NCBI GenBank assembly: GCA_002928395.1
Contig: PEQZ01000015.1
Coordinates: 1 to 37,110, forward strand
Direction: 5' to 3'
DNA from: Hyphomicrobium sp.
Lineage (GTDB): Bacteria > Pseudomonadota > Alphaproteobacteria > Rhizobiales > Hyphomicrobiaceae
Length of the DNA: 37,110 bases
Below the pieces are notes generated by a model. That model was not told where the DNA came from. It was given only the letters and a program-made list of their open reading frames with translations, and did no database searches. Below, piece after piece: positions 1-9,386 of the stretch (within the stretch, counting starts at the first letter, position 1; each line of letters opens with the position of its first letter). A program made the translations under genes and the position numbers.

Positions 1-621
1 CCCCGACCCGATCGACGCGGGCTCATCGCCCGGCACGTCGGAAATGGCCAGCGTGATGAGTCGCGCCGGATACACGGCGGCAGCCAGCTTGCCCCCCTTG
101 ATACGGGACAAGTGACGGCGCACGCAGTTCATCTCGGAGATGCGCGCGCCCGAGTGCAAGAGCTGCTTGGTCAGTGCCTGTTTCGCCTCGAAGCTGACAC
201 CTGCCACAGGCGCAGACCACAGCGCGGAGGCACCGCCCGAGAGCAGGCACAGCACAACGTCGTTTGGACCTGCCTTCGTCACCGCGTCCAGCGCCCGGCT
301 CGCGCCCCCGATGCTGTTCTCGTCAGGCACCGGATGCCCTGCCTCGATGATTTCGATCACGCTCGCCGGCAACTTGAAGCCATGCCGCGTGGTGACGAAG
401 CCGTGGATGCGGTCCGTCAGTCCGCGCGCCATGTAGTGGCCCTCGGCGGCAACCGCCATGGCCGCGGCGGCTTTTCCGGCGCCGACGACGAGGATACGGC
501 CGCCGTCCGGGACGTCAGGCAAATGCATCGGGACGCAAGTCGCGGGATGGGCGACCGAGACGGCGGCCTGAAAGACTTCAACCAGAAGCTGTTCGGTGTC
601 CTTGGTGTACTGCCCCGCCAT
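1..621 (-). CDS. Glycerate 2-kinase / MOFRL-type hydroxypyruvate reductase family (3' end lies outside window)
   Basis: Reverse-strand translation from ATG at 621: MAGQYTKDTEQLLVEVFQAAVSVAHP...VGAGKAAAAMA...HPVPDENS...LLSGGASALWSAP...AISDVPGDEPASIGSG; motifs typical of the GckA/TtuD family; open through base 1. Confidence 0.9.
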   Translation of the reverse strand, partial: MAGQYTKDTEQLLVEVFQAAVSVAHPATCVPMHLPDVPDGGRILVVGAGKAAAAMAVAAEGHYMARGLTDRIHGFVTTRHGFKLPASVIEIIEAGHPVPDENSIGGASRALDAVTKAGPNDVVLCLLSGGASALWSAPVAGVSFEAKQALTKQLLHSGARISEMNCVRRHLSRIKGGKLAAAVYPARLITLAISDVPGDEPASIGSG

Positions 622-788
622 TCGACCCTCCCATGGCCGTCGCACCGGCACTTTTTGTTCTGTGTTGCCGGTATTTTTGTTTGCTGGAACATGACCGTGG
701 CGTCAAGCACGCTCTGGCGCGCGGGCTGCTCACGCGCCATGAACAGGTCCATTTTGTTTTCGAACCCGGCTCGACCTATAGTTCTCGG

Positions 789-1622
789 ATGAGAGACACC
801 TCCAACGGCGATCCTGTGTCCATCCGCGGCCACCGCGAAGAAACATTCTCTGTGGTCCCGGGGCGGGCAGATGCGGGCTTCGTCTTGTTCTGCGATCATG
901 CCGCCAACGAACTACCACCCGGCTACGGCACACTCGGCCTGCCAGAAAGCGAACTCGCGCGGCACATCGGCTACGACATCGGCGCGGCGGGCATCACGCG
1001 CGAGATTGCACGGAGCCTTGGGCTGCCCGCCATCATGTCGCACTATTCGCGGCTGCTGATCGATCTCAATCGCGGCTCCGACGACCCGACCCTGATCATG
1101 CGGATCTCGGACGGCGCCGTCGTGCCCGGCAACCGGCACATCGATCAAGCCGAGCGCGAAAGGCGCACCGCGCTCTACTACAAACCCTATCATCGCGCGG
1201 CGGCTGCACTGATCGACCAGTGCATCGCGGCCGGCGTGCCGCCTGCGATCCTGTCGATCCACACCTACACGCCGGCATGGAAAGGCGTACCCAGGCCGTG
1301 GCACGCGTCGGTCTTGTGGGACAAGGACCCGCGCCTCGCCCTGGCCCTGCTGGACGGGCTGCGCGCGGACGGCTCACTCATCGTCGGCGACAACGAGCCC
1401 TATACCGGGCGCCTCAAGGGCGACAGCATGTGGACCCACGGAACGACGCGCGGCCTCGCCCACGCCATCGTTGAGGTGCGGCAGGACCTGGTGGTGACCG
1501 AAGCGGGACAGAGCGAGTGGGGCGGCCGGCTCGCGCGGATCATCGAGGGCCTCATGGGTTGCCAGAACATGAGCCCCCGGCTGCGGGAGATTGAGTTTCA
1601 TGGCTCCCATGCCGATATCTGA
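789..1622 (+). CDS. N-formylglutamate amidohydrolase family protein
   Basis: Part of ORF 633..1622, restarted at ATG 789 (MRDTSNGDPVSIRGHREETFSVV...LFCDHAANELPPGYGTLGL...HIGYDIGA...SRLLIDLNR). Confidence 0.88.
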   Translation: MRDTSNGDPVSIRGHREETFSVVPGRADAGFVLFCDHAANELPPGYGTLGLPESELARHIGYDIGAAGITREIARSLGLPAIMSHYSRLLIDLNRGSDDPTLIMRISDGAVVPGNRHIDQAERERRTALYYKPYHRAAAALIDQCIAAGVPPAILSIHTYTPAWKGVPRPWHASVLWDKDPRLALALLDGLRADGSLIVGDNEPYTGRLKGDSMWTHGTTRGLAHAIVEVRQDLVVTEAGQSEWGGRLARIIEGLMGCQNMSPRLREIEFHGSHADI

Positions 1623-1687
1623 GCAGCATCTCGCGGAAGGCCGGCAAATCTGGCCGGAACCACCGGGACAACAGTGAGGGACCACCC

Positions 1688-1996
1688 ATGACCGATATCG
1701 ACGCCAAGACACAGACGGAGCTCGAGGCCGCCGCCTATCGCAGGCTCGTTGCCCACCTCCGCGGCCGCACCGATGTGCAGAACATCGACATGATGAACCT
1801 CGCGGGGTTCTGCCGGAACTGCCTCGCCAACTGGTACCAGGACGCCGCAAAAGATCGCGGACTGGAACTCAGCAAGGACGAGGCGCGCGAGATTGTCTAT
1901 GGCGAGCCCTACAAGACTTGGCAGTCCAAGCACCAACGCGACGCGGGCGCGGACAAGCTCGAGGCCTTCGCCGCGAACCGCCCGAAGGATCATTGA
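1688..1996 (+). CDS. DUF1244 domain-containing protein
   Basis: 102 aa ORF; YRRLVAHLRGRTDVQNIDMMNLAGFCRNCLANWYQDAA is characteristic of DUF1244. Confidence 0.9.
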   Translation: MTDIDAKTQTELEAAAYRRLVAHLRGRTDVQNIDMMNLAGFCRNCLANWYQDAAKDRGLELSKDEAREIVYGEPYKTWQSKHQRDAGADKLEAFAANRPKDH

Positions 1997-2186
1997 GCGT
2001 AGGCGAACACGCGCCATCCTATCCCCAGGTAAAAATAGTACGGGATGAAGTGACCGACCTGCCTTGTCCGCGCCCTGCTCCGCCGCTAGCGTTTTCTCCT
2101 CGCTCGAGAGAGGGCGGATCATCGGGCCGGAGCCAGAAGCGCGTCACGCGTCTGGCCTTGTCCATCGGGATCAAGGGGGCAATGAA

Positions 2187-2486
2187 ATGACCACGCTACA
2201 GGCCTCGGCCCAGAACCAGCTGCGCCAGCTCGTTGAGCAAATCGAACGGCTCGAGGAGGAAAAGAAGGCGCTCGCATCCGACATTCGCGACAAGTATCTC
2301 GAGGCCAAAGGCGTCGGCTTCGACGTCAAGGCGCTTCGTCAGGTCGTCAGGTTGCGCAAAAAGAGTCAGGCCGAGCGGCAGGAAGAAGAGACTGTGCTCG
2401 AAGTCTACCTGCATGCGCTCGGAATGCTCGACGACATGCCGCGCGCGGCGACGGCAGCCGCTGAGGCCATGATGGCGGCCGAGTAG
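2187..2486 (+). CDS. gapR: DUF2312 / GapR-type nucleoid-associated protein
   Basis: From ATG 2187 inside ORF 2064..2486: MTTLQASAQNQLRQLVEQIERLEEEKKALASDIRDKYLEAKGVGFDVKALRQVVRLRKK; coiled-coil GapR family signature. Confidence 0.9.
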   Translation: MTTLQASAQNQLRQLVEQIERLEEEKKALASDIRDKYLEAKGVGFDVKALRQVVRLRKKSQAERQEEETVLEVYLHALGMLDDMPRAATAAAEAMMAAE

Positions 2487-2532
2487 CCTGACCCAGACTT
2501 CCCTTCAAGGCAGAAATCTGTGACGATCTTCA

Positions 2533-2563
2533 CCGGTGGCGATGCGGATCGCCACCGGCTTTT
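2533..2563 (+). terminator. Rho-independent terminator downstream of gapR
   Basis: Perfect 11-bp stem CCGGTGGCGAT-GCGG-ATCGCCACCGG followed by CTTTT. Confidence 0.8.
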
Positions 2564-2720
2564 GCTGGCCGGCGGTGATCATCGCCCGAATGACCACGAC
2601 TTCACCCCGACGGCGAGGGCGGACGACCGCCGAAATAACATTCAACTCGTGACTGGAAAGCAGGCAATAAATCCGATAAGAATACTGCTGAACTTTTCAC
2701 TTATTCCATAAGGAAAACTT

Positions 2721-3683
2721 ATGGCACATGTCACGCTCAAGCAGCTCCGCTACTTCGACGCCCTTGCCCGATCGCTACACTTTGGGCGCGCGGCCGACGA
2801 GTGCTCTGTCACGCAGCCGGCACTCTCGATGCAGATCCAAGAACTCGAACTGAGTCTCGGCGCGGCTCTTGTGGAGCGGACGAGGACGGGCGTGCGCCTC
2901 ACTGATCTCGGTCGCGATTTCGCTGACCGTTCGCGGCGTATTCTGGCCGACATCCGCGACCTGACGGAGTACGCAGTCCACTCGGGCGCGCGGTTCGCGG
3001 GCACGCTTCGGCTCGGGGTAATCCCCTCGGTCGCGCCTTACTTGCTCCCTCCCTTGATGCCGCTGCTGCAGACGACCTACCCAGACCTCAAATTGCACAT
3101 CCGCGAAACGCAGACGGCGACGCTGGTGCAAGAACTCATCGATGGCAAACTCGACGTTCTGTTGCTGGCGTTGCCGATCCAAGGCAACGAGATCGAAGTG
3201 CTCGAGTTGTTCGATGATCGCTTTCTGCTGGCTCTACCCAAAAGCCATGCGATCAGCGTCAACGTGCGTGCAACGCCTGAGTTGATCGAGCACGAACGAC
3301 TGCTGCTGCTCGAGGAAGGGCATTGCCTGCGCGATCAGGCGCTCACGTACTGCGAGCTGAAGCAGATCGAAGGCGTCGACACTTTCGGCGCTTCCAGCCT
3401 CGCGACAATCGTCGAGATGGTGGCGGCTGGATACGGCGTCACGCTGTTGCCGGAGATGAGCCTCGGCGTGGAAACCCGCAATCGCGCTATCGGCATCATG
3501 CGGTTTGCATCCCCAGAACCAAGCCGGAAGATCGGGCTTGCTTGGCGGCACTCGTCGCCGCGCCGGGCAGATTTTATCGAGCTCGGGCCGTTGATCAAGA
3601 CTGCCGCCGCTACCGCCTTGCAGCGCGACGAAGTGGACGCGCCAAAAAAGAAGAAAACCACGTCTACTTCGGCAGCGTCTTGA
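2721..3683 (+). CDS. oxyR: OxyR-type LysR family transcriptional regulator
   Basis: 320 aa; LysR HTH (LKQLRYFDALARSLHFGRAADECSVTQPALSMQIQELE) plus OxyR-like redox cysteine pair GHCLRDQALTYC (Cys202/Cys211). Confidence 0.87.
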   Translation: MAHVTLKQLRYFDALARSLHFGRAADECSVTQPALSMQIQELELSLGAALVERTRTGVRLTDLGRDFADRSRRILADIRDLTEYAVHSGARFAGTLRLGVIPSVAPYLLPPLMPLLQTTYPDLKLHIRETQTATLVQELIDGKLDVLLLALPIQGNEIEVLELFDDRFLLALPKSHAISVNVRATPELIEHERLLLLEEGHCLRDQALTYCELKQIEGVDTFGASSLATIVEMVAAGYGVTLLPEMSLGVETRNRAIGIMRFASPEPSRKIGLAWRHSSPRRADFIELGPLIKTAAATALQRDEVDAPKKKKTTSTSAAS

Positions 3684-5345
3684 CCGGCCGATTGTTGAGG
3701 CCCAAGGGCGGCGCGCTGGCTGGCGCCCCGTTTCACCAGCGGCATTTCCAGAGTTCGATACCGCATCACGGGCGCCGACGTTGACCGCACTGCCTTTGAA
3801 CTGCTGCGCCCACATAATCTGCGCGGTTTGAACACCAGGTCGGAACCGCATCGGTAAAATTTGACCTTCCGAATCCAGAAGTTCGAGCGTGCGCGCAGCG
3901 TCGGGCGCGGTCAACTGCGCCAAAACCGGATCGTCTGCGGATGCAGAGTTCGTGAGCAGCGGGGCGACAGCGAACGGCCGGTACGATAGCTCGTCGGGAT
4001 GCTCCTCGTCGAACTCCGGCGCAGTCGTGAAGCCGTTACCCCAGCCCGCCAATAGCGCGTCGGTGAGCCGATCCTGCAGGATGGCACCGGGCTCCGGCGT
4101 CAGCGCGGCGACCCGCGGCATGGCACCTGTCGGGGCAGCGTCAGGCTTCATGAATTGCGGGAGCGGCATCGCGCCACCCGACAGGCTGGCGAAGGCAGGT
4201 GCGCGGGCTGGCCGTTCGACGGGCTTCGGTTCCGCAGCCTGACGCGGCTTGGGCGCAGGCGGACCGTTGGCCTCGGGCGTGAACGATGCGAGCGTCACCA
4301 GTTCGTCGAGGCGCGAGCGATCTTGATCGGTGGGACGCGGCGTGAAGCGCGACGGACGTTCGACGAGCTTGGGCTCGACCACGAGCTGCGGCGCCGCAAC
4401 CGCTGGCTGAGGCCTCAAAGTGGGCTGCGGCGCCAGCTGATTGAGTGCGGCGACCTTCTGCTCGGCCACCGGGGCGGGCGGCGGAACGGTGCGCACCACA
4501 GGTTCCCTGGCCGCTTGGACAACTGGCGGCGCGGCCGAGGCGACCGCAAACGGGACCGGCGCAGCCTTCGGCTGTGGATTGGGTTGCTGCGCGAGCGACG
4601 GCACCGACTTGCCACGGGCGTCGGCGACCTGCGTCGTGCCCTTGGGCTGGCTGCGGAAATTGAAGAACTCCGCCACTTGAACGGCGAGATCCTTGTGCCG
4701 GGCTTGGGCAATTTTCACGTCGTCGCGGGTGATCGGTCCGCCGTCGACCGGCTGGTGCTTGGACTGGCCATCGGGGAACAGCAGCGCGAGTTCGTAGCGG
4801 GGAAGGCGCGGCCAGTGGCGGACCCGTGCGGTATCGACGTGGACGAACGGGATCGCGGACGTCGGATAGTAACCGACGCCGCCGCGCTCGCGGATCAGGG
4901 CCGAGTACCGGAGCTGCTTCAACGGCACGTCGGGGAAGTGGACGTCGGCCGCCTTGCCCTGGATGTGCTGGCTTTCGCTGGCCTGGCCGCCGACGGACTT
5001 GCGCAGCATCTCGTTGGTGTCGCGGGAGCGGAAGCCCGAAATGATGTGGATCGGCTGCTTCGATCCGAGTTCGGTGTGGATCTCCCACAACAGATCGATC
5101 AGCTCGGGGTCCATCTTGGCGGGTTCGTTCTTGCGCCAGTCGCGCAGGGCCCAGTTGAGCTTTTCCATCGCCTCGGGAACATACTTGCCGTCGCGCTTGT
5201 AGACGACGTCGACAGTATCCTTGGAATGGATGTTGTAGAGCGCGAGCGAACGGGTCTTGCCGAAGGCGGCGACGATCTCGGGGCTGCCGGCGGCGGCGGA
5301 AAGCGCCGCGGCGGCAAGGCCCGCGAGGAGACCTCGTTTACGCAT
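3664..5345 (-). CDS. DUF882 / YcbK-like peptidase M15 family protein, apparently frameshifted near the 3' end
   Basis: ATG at 5345; MRKRGLLAGLAAAALSAAAGSPEIVAAF...LYNIHSKDTVDVVYKRDGKYVPEAMEKLNWALRDWRKNEPAKMDPELIDLLWEIHTELGSKQPIHIISGFRSRDTNEMLRKS...SQHIQGKAADVHF. The annotated ORF runs into oxyR (to 3234). Removing one base at 3770-3772 and one at 3726-3729 gives ...GAVMRYRTLEMPLVKRAPASAPPLGLNNRPVKTLPK* ending at 3664. Confidence 0.82.
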
Positions 5346-5569
5346 GACCAAAGGACACCCCGTCCGTTGTTGCCGCCCGCAGCGTGTTCGCCTTGGCCGA
5401 CAGTGCCGATCACTAGGGTTAATCCCCAACCCTTAACGATCGGTAAGCATTGAATGGGGGCATAGAACGGCTCGGTTGCGGCAACATGTGGGCAATCGAT
5501 CAGCAAGTACCAGGAACGGTTAAGTGTTTTCCCTCACAACCCGGGCGGATGATGGCTTTCCGTCCAACA

Positions 5570-6775
5570 TCAGCGCGGCAAATGGCCTGGCAAACGCGTC
5601 GCCGCCGCGAGCACAAGAAGGGCCGCGACCGCCAACACGCGGAACAGCGTGTCGAAGCCCCAATTCGCATGCACCCAGGCGATGAACGGCAAGGCCGCAG
5701 CGAGCGCGGTGAACGTGACGACGAAGCGCGCGCCGTAGACCGAGGCCCGCCTGCCGCCCGTCGCCAGCCTGCCGATGATGTAGTCGTTGATCGGGATCTG
5801 GCCGAAGGCGCCGATCATGAACCCGAGCGCGACGGCCCAGGCCGCCCAACCATCCAGGCCCGGCATACTCGCGAAAAACAGCGCCTGGATGGCGGTCACG
5901 CCGATGAACACCGGCTTCGGGCCGGTGCGGTCCAACAGCGCGCCGACGACCAGTTGCGCCAGCGACGCGACGGCGAAGACCACGAACGCCAGCCATCCGA
6001 TCTCCGTCGCCGATCCGGCGATATCCCTGAGCCGCTCGTCGAAGACCTTCGGCAACGCAAATGTGGTCGCCTGGAATACGAGGCCGGACACCGCCGTGGT
6101 GAAGAACGTGATCGCCGCAATGCGCAGGATGATCGCGCGAATCTCGGGCGCGTCGGGAACCGAAGGACCCGAAGCCACACGCGGCTGGGCGGGACTGGAG
6201 CGCGCGGCCAGTGCATAGAGGACGCCCAATACGATCGACACCACTCCCGGCGCGAAGAACGCCGCCCGCCAGCCTGCCACGTCGATCAGCAGGCCCGTGA
6301 GCAGTGCCGCGCTGCCGACACCGAGGTTGCCCCACACGCCGTTGATCGCGATGGCCATGCCCGCCTTCGGCGCCATCTCGTAGACGAGCGCCAGTCCGAC
6401 CGGGTGATAGATCGCCGCGAACACACCGACCGCGAACAGCCCCAGCGCGATCTCGAATGGCGAGCGCGCGAACCCGGTCGCGATGGCCGCGAAACCGGCG
6501 CCGACGAAGAAGATCACCATCATGCCGTCGCGGCTCCAGCGGTCGGCGAGCCACCCGGCCGGAAGCGCGAAAAGCCCGAACACGGCAAACCCCGGCGTCG
6601 CATAGGCCAGCAACTCGGCATAGCCAAGCCCCCACTCCCGCGACAATGCGAGCGCAGAGGCTGTCGCGAACACCAGCATCAAGAGGTGATCGAGAAAGTG
6701 ACCAAGATTGAGCAGCAGGAACTTGAACCGATCGGAGGTCATGGCAAGCAGAGGTCCAATTGTCATCTCGGGCAA
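5570..6775 (-). CDS. MFS transporter
   Basis: 401 aa, many hydrophobic helices; PAGWLADRWSRDGMMVIFFVGAGFAAI resembles the MFS loop 2-3 motif; DRTGPKPVFIGV. Confidence 0.87.
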   Translation of the reverse strand: MPEMTIGPLLAMTSDRFKFLLLNLGHFLDHLLMLVFATASALALSREWGLGYAELLAYATPGFAVFGLFALPAGWLADRWSRDGMMVIFFVGAGFAAIATGFARSPFEIALGLFAVGVFAAIYHPVGLALVYEMAPKAGMAIAINGVWGNLGVGSAALLTGLLIDVAGWRAAFFAPGVVSIVLGVLYALAARSSPAQPRVASGPSVPDAPEIRAIILRIAAITFFTTAVSGLVFQATTFALPKVFDERLRDIAGSATEIGWLAFVVFAVASLAQLVVGALLDRTGPKPVFIGVTAIQALFFASMPGLDGWAAWAVALGFMIGAFGQIPINDYIIGRLATGGRRASVYGARFVVTFTALAAALPFIAWVHANWGFDTLFRVLAVAALLVLAAATRLPGHLPR

Positions 6776-6873
6776 TCCGGTAAGGCGAGCGATGACTTTG
6801 GCTTAGCGTTCCCGATGGTGTGCGGGGGTAGCCGGCGCGCAACCGGTCGCTCTATCCGACCGAAAGCCTGAGG

Positions 6874-7287
6874 CTATAGCTTCTGGTGCCGCGCACGCGC
6901 CGCACGCTCGAGTGCCGCACAGACCAGCTTATCGATTTCGAGCTTGCCGCCGAGCATGTCGAGGAAGCGGATCTCCTCGGACGTGACCTCGAGATCGGTG
7001 GCGACAAGTTCCGCGGTCAGCACATAAGCGGTCTCGTAGAGATGGGTTGGCAAACCGTCGCGGATCAACTGAAGGACGGTCGCAAGGCCATCCGGCTTGG
7101 CGAGCAGCTTGCCGCAGTCCTGAGCTTCCTTGACCAGCCAGTCGTGGTCGTAAGCCTTGAAGACCGGCAGTTCCTTGACGATCGAACCAATCCGCGAGAG
7201 TTCGTCATTGGTGATTTTGCGGTCGACCGCCGACGCGGTGATCATGGTGTATATGAGAGCCTCCTCGGGCATCAATCGCAAAAGCAT
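6874..7287 (-). CDS. TerB-family (tellurite resistance-like) protein
   Basis: 137 aa: EEALIYTMITASAVDRKITNDELSRIGSIVKELPVF...ATDLEVTSEEIRFLDMLGGKLEID, TerB-like helical repeats. Confidence 0.82.
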   Translation of the reverse strand: MLLRLMPEEALIYTMITASAVDRKITNDELSRIGSIVKELPVFKAYDHDWLVKEAQDCGKLLAKPDGLATVLQLIRDGLPTHLYETAYVLTAELVATDLEVTSEEIRFLDMLGGKLEIDKLVCAALERAARARHQKL

Positions 7288-7472
7288 GGGTTCTCCTGAT
7301 CAACGGCGGTGCCGGTGCGCGGCCAACCGCCGGCGCTTCGACAGAATCTAAACGGCTTGGCTACGCATGAAGCCGGGCGTTCATTGACGCCGCTCCTCCC
7401 TATCCCTAGTTTGCGGCTCGATCAACGAAACCCTTCATTGCCGCCAGCTTTGTTTGCGCAGCGCGGTCGATT

Positions 7473-9149
7473 GTGACGAGACCCATGACCGTTGCTTCCT
7501 CCAAGCCCGCGCCGTCCGCCGGACATGCGACCGTTGCCGACGCCCGATCCTGGCCCTTCGAGGAAGCCCGGCGGCTTATTGCCCGCCTGAACAAACTGCC
7601 GGGGAGCGACGACAAGACCGTCGTGTTCGAGACCGGCTACGGACCCTCTGGACTGCCGCACATCGGCACGTTCGGCGAGGTCGCCCGCACCAGTATGGTG
7701 CGCCACGCCTTCGAGGCCTTGACCGAGGGCCGCCGCAAGACGCGGCTCGTCTGCTTTTCCGACGACATGGACGGCTTTCGCAAGGTGCCGGGTAACGTGC
7801 CGAACAAAGCCGAGCTTGAAAAGCATCTCGACAAGCCGCTGACGGCGGTGCCCGATCCTTTCGGCACGCATCGGAGCTTCGCCCACCATAACAATGCGCG
7901 CCTGATGGCGTTCCTCGACCAGTTCGGCTTCAGTTACGAGTTTCTGTCTGCGACCGAGTGCTACCGGTCCGGCATGATGGACGCGACATTGCTGCGCATG
8001 CTCGAAGTCTACGACAAGGTGATGGACATCATCCTGCCCACGCTCGGACCGGATCGCCGCGCCACCTATTCGCCGTTCCTGCCGGTGTGCCCGCGCACGG
8101 GTCGCGTGCTCCAGGTGCCGATGATCGAGCGCGACGTGAAGGCCGGCACGATCGTCTATCTCGATCCCGAAACCGGAGAGAAGGTCGAGACCAAGGTCAC
8201 GGGCGGGGCTGTCAAGTGCCAATGGAAGGCCGATTGGGCCATGCGCTGGACGGCCATGGCCGTCGACTACGAAATGGCCGGCAAGGACCTCATCGATTCC
8301 GTCACGCTCTCTTCGAAGATCTGCAAGGCGCTCGGCGGCACCCCTCCAGAGGGCTTCAACTACGAGTTGTTCCTCGACGAGAAGGGCGAGAAAATCTCGA
8401 AGTCCAAGGGCAACGGCTTGTCGATCGAGGATTGGCTCGCCTACGCGAGCCCGGAGAGCCTGTCACTCTACATGTTTCAGAAGCCGAAGACCGCCAAGCG
8501 GCTGCACTTCGACGTCATCCCGCGCGCGGCGGACGAGTACCTTCAGCTCCTCGGTGGCTACGACGGCCAGGACGGCAAGGGCAAGGCGGACAACCCCGTC
8601 TGGCATATCCACAACGGCAACCCGCCTGCGGGCAACGTGCCGGTGACGTTCGGGTTGCTGCTCAACCTCGTATCGGCCTCGAATGCGCACGACCGCGACG
8701 TTCTGTGGGGCTTCATACGGCGCTCGCAACCGGGCGTATCCCCGGAAACGCACCCGATCCTCGACCAGTTGGTCGGCTATGCGGTGCGCTACTACGACGA
8801 CTTCGTGAAACCCGCGAAAAAGCATCGGCTGCCCGACGACGTCGAAATCGGCGCGTTGACAGCGCTCGACGCGGCGCTGGCGGCGCTGCCGCCCGATGCC
8901 GACGGCGACGCGATCCAGAATGCACTGTTGGATGTTGCCCGCGCCATCGAGCGCTACCAGGACCACACCAAGAAGAGCCCATCCGGCGGGCCCGGCGTCA
9001 AGCTCGAGTGGTTCCAGGCCGTCTATGAGACGTTGCTCGGGCAGGAGCGGGGGCCCCGGCTCGGCACGTTCGTCGCGCTCTACGGAATCGAGGAAGTGCG
9101 CGCGCTCATTCAAAAAGCCATCCGGGGCGAGTTGGCGAAAGCGGACTAG
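7473..9149 (+). CDS. lysK: Lysine--tRNA ligase, class I
   Basis: 558 aa; [32 protein letters not shown] (HIGH-like) and [16 protein letters not shown] (KMSKS-like) of class I LysRS. Start GTG 7473 or ATG 7485. Confidence 0.95.
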   Translation: MTRPMTVASSKPAPSAGHATVADARSWPFEEARRLIARLNKLPGSDDKTVVFETGYGPSGLPHIGTFGEVARTSMVRHAFEALTEGRRKTRLVCFSDDMDGFRKVPGNVPNKAELEKHLDKPLTAVPDPFGTHRSFAHHNNARLMAFLDQFGFSYEFLSATECYRSGMMDATLLRMLEVYDKVMDIILPTLGPDRRATYSPFLPVCPRTGRVLQVPMIERDVKAGTIVYLDPETGEKVETKVTGGAVKCQWKADWAMRWTAMAVDYEMAGKDLIDSVTLSSKICKALGGTPPEGFNYELFLDEKGEKISKSKGNGLSIEDWLAYASPESLSLYMFQKPKTAKRLHFDVIPRAADEYLQLLGGYDGQDGKGKADNPVWHIHNGNPPAGNVPVTFGLLLNLVSASNAHDRDVLWGFIRRSQPGVSPETHPILDQLVGYAVRYYDDFVKPAKKHRLPDDVEIGALTALDAALAALPPDADGDAIQNALLDVARAIERYQDHTKKSPSGGPGVKLEWFQAVYETLLGQERGPRLGTFVALYGIEEVRALIQKAIRGELAKAD

Positions 9150-9181
9150 AGCGCATCTGACGTTTTTCAATGGCGTCGACT

Positions 9182-9231
9182 GCCGATAGTCCTGCACGGG
9201 CGAGAGACCCGAACCCTTGGGGGACATCGGC
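9182..9231. terminator. Bipartite hairpin between convergent lysK and pheA (possible bidirectional terminator or structured RNA)
   Basis: GCCGAT-a-GTCC ... GGAC-ATCGGC enclosing CGGG-CGAGAGA-CCCG; no T-run, so classification as a terminator is uncertain. Confidence 0.35.
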
Positions 9232-9386
9232 CTCCTGCGCGAAAATCCCGGGCTCCGGGGTGATCGCCATTTTTCCCCTCCCCTGCCATTCCATCCGGCC
9301 TTGAACCTTGCGCCCGGAGACCGGAAATCAAGTGCAGAATTCACCTCACTGTCTCAGCACACCGCATGCCAACGGCGGCGGCCACC

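Noticed and set aside
2520-2711. 63-aa ORF between gapR and oxyR
   Set aside because: Covers the gapR terminator hairpin and lacks protein-like conservation cues.
3234-3663. C-terminal extension of the DUF882 ORF into oxyR
   Set aside because: Explained by two homopolymer frameshifts; the restored frame ends at 3664.
4155-5453. 432-aa plus-strand ORF opposite the DUF882 gene
   Set aside because: Arg/Gly-rich shadow translation of a GC-rich antisense frame; the minus strand has clear DUF882 motifs.
5520-6842. 440-aa minus-strand ORF overlapping the MFS gene in another frame
   Set aside because: Low-complexity Arg-rich out-of-frame translation of the MFS gene.
5450-6871. 473-aa plus-strand ORF opposite the MFS gene
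   Set aside because: Highly charged, Arg/Glu/His-rich composition typical of antisense artefacts in high-GC DNA; the minus strand encodes a recognisable transporter.
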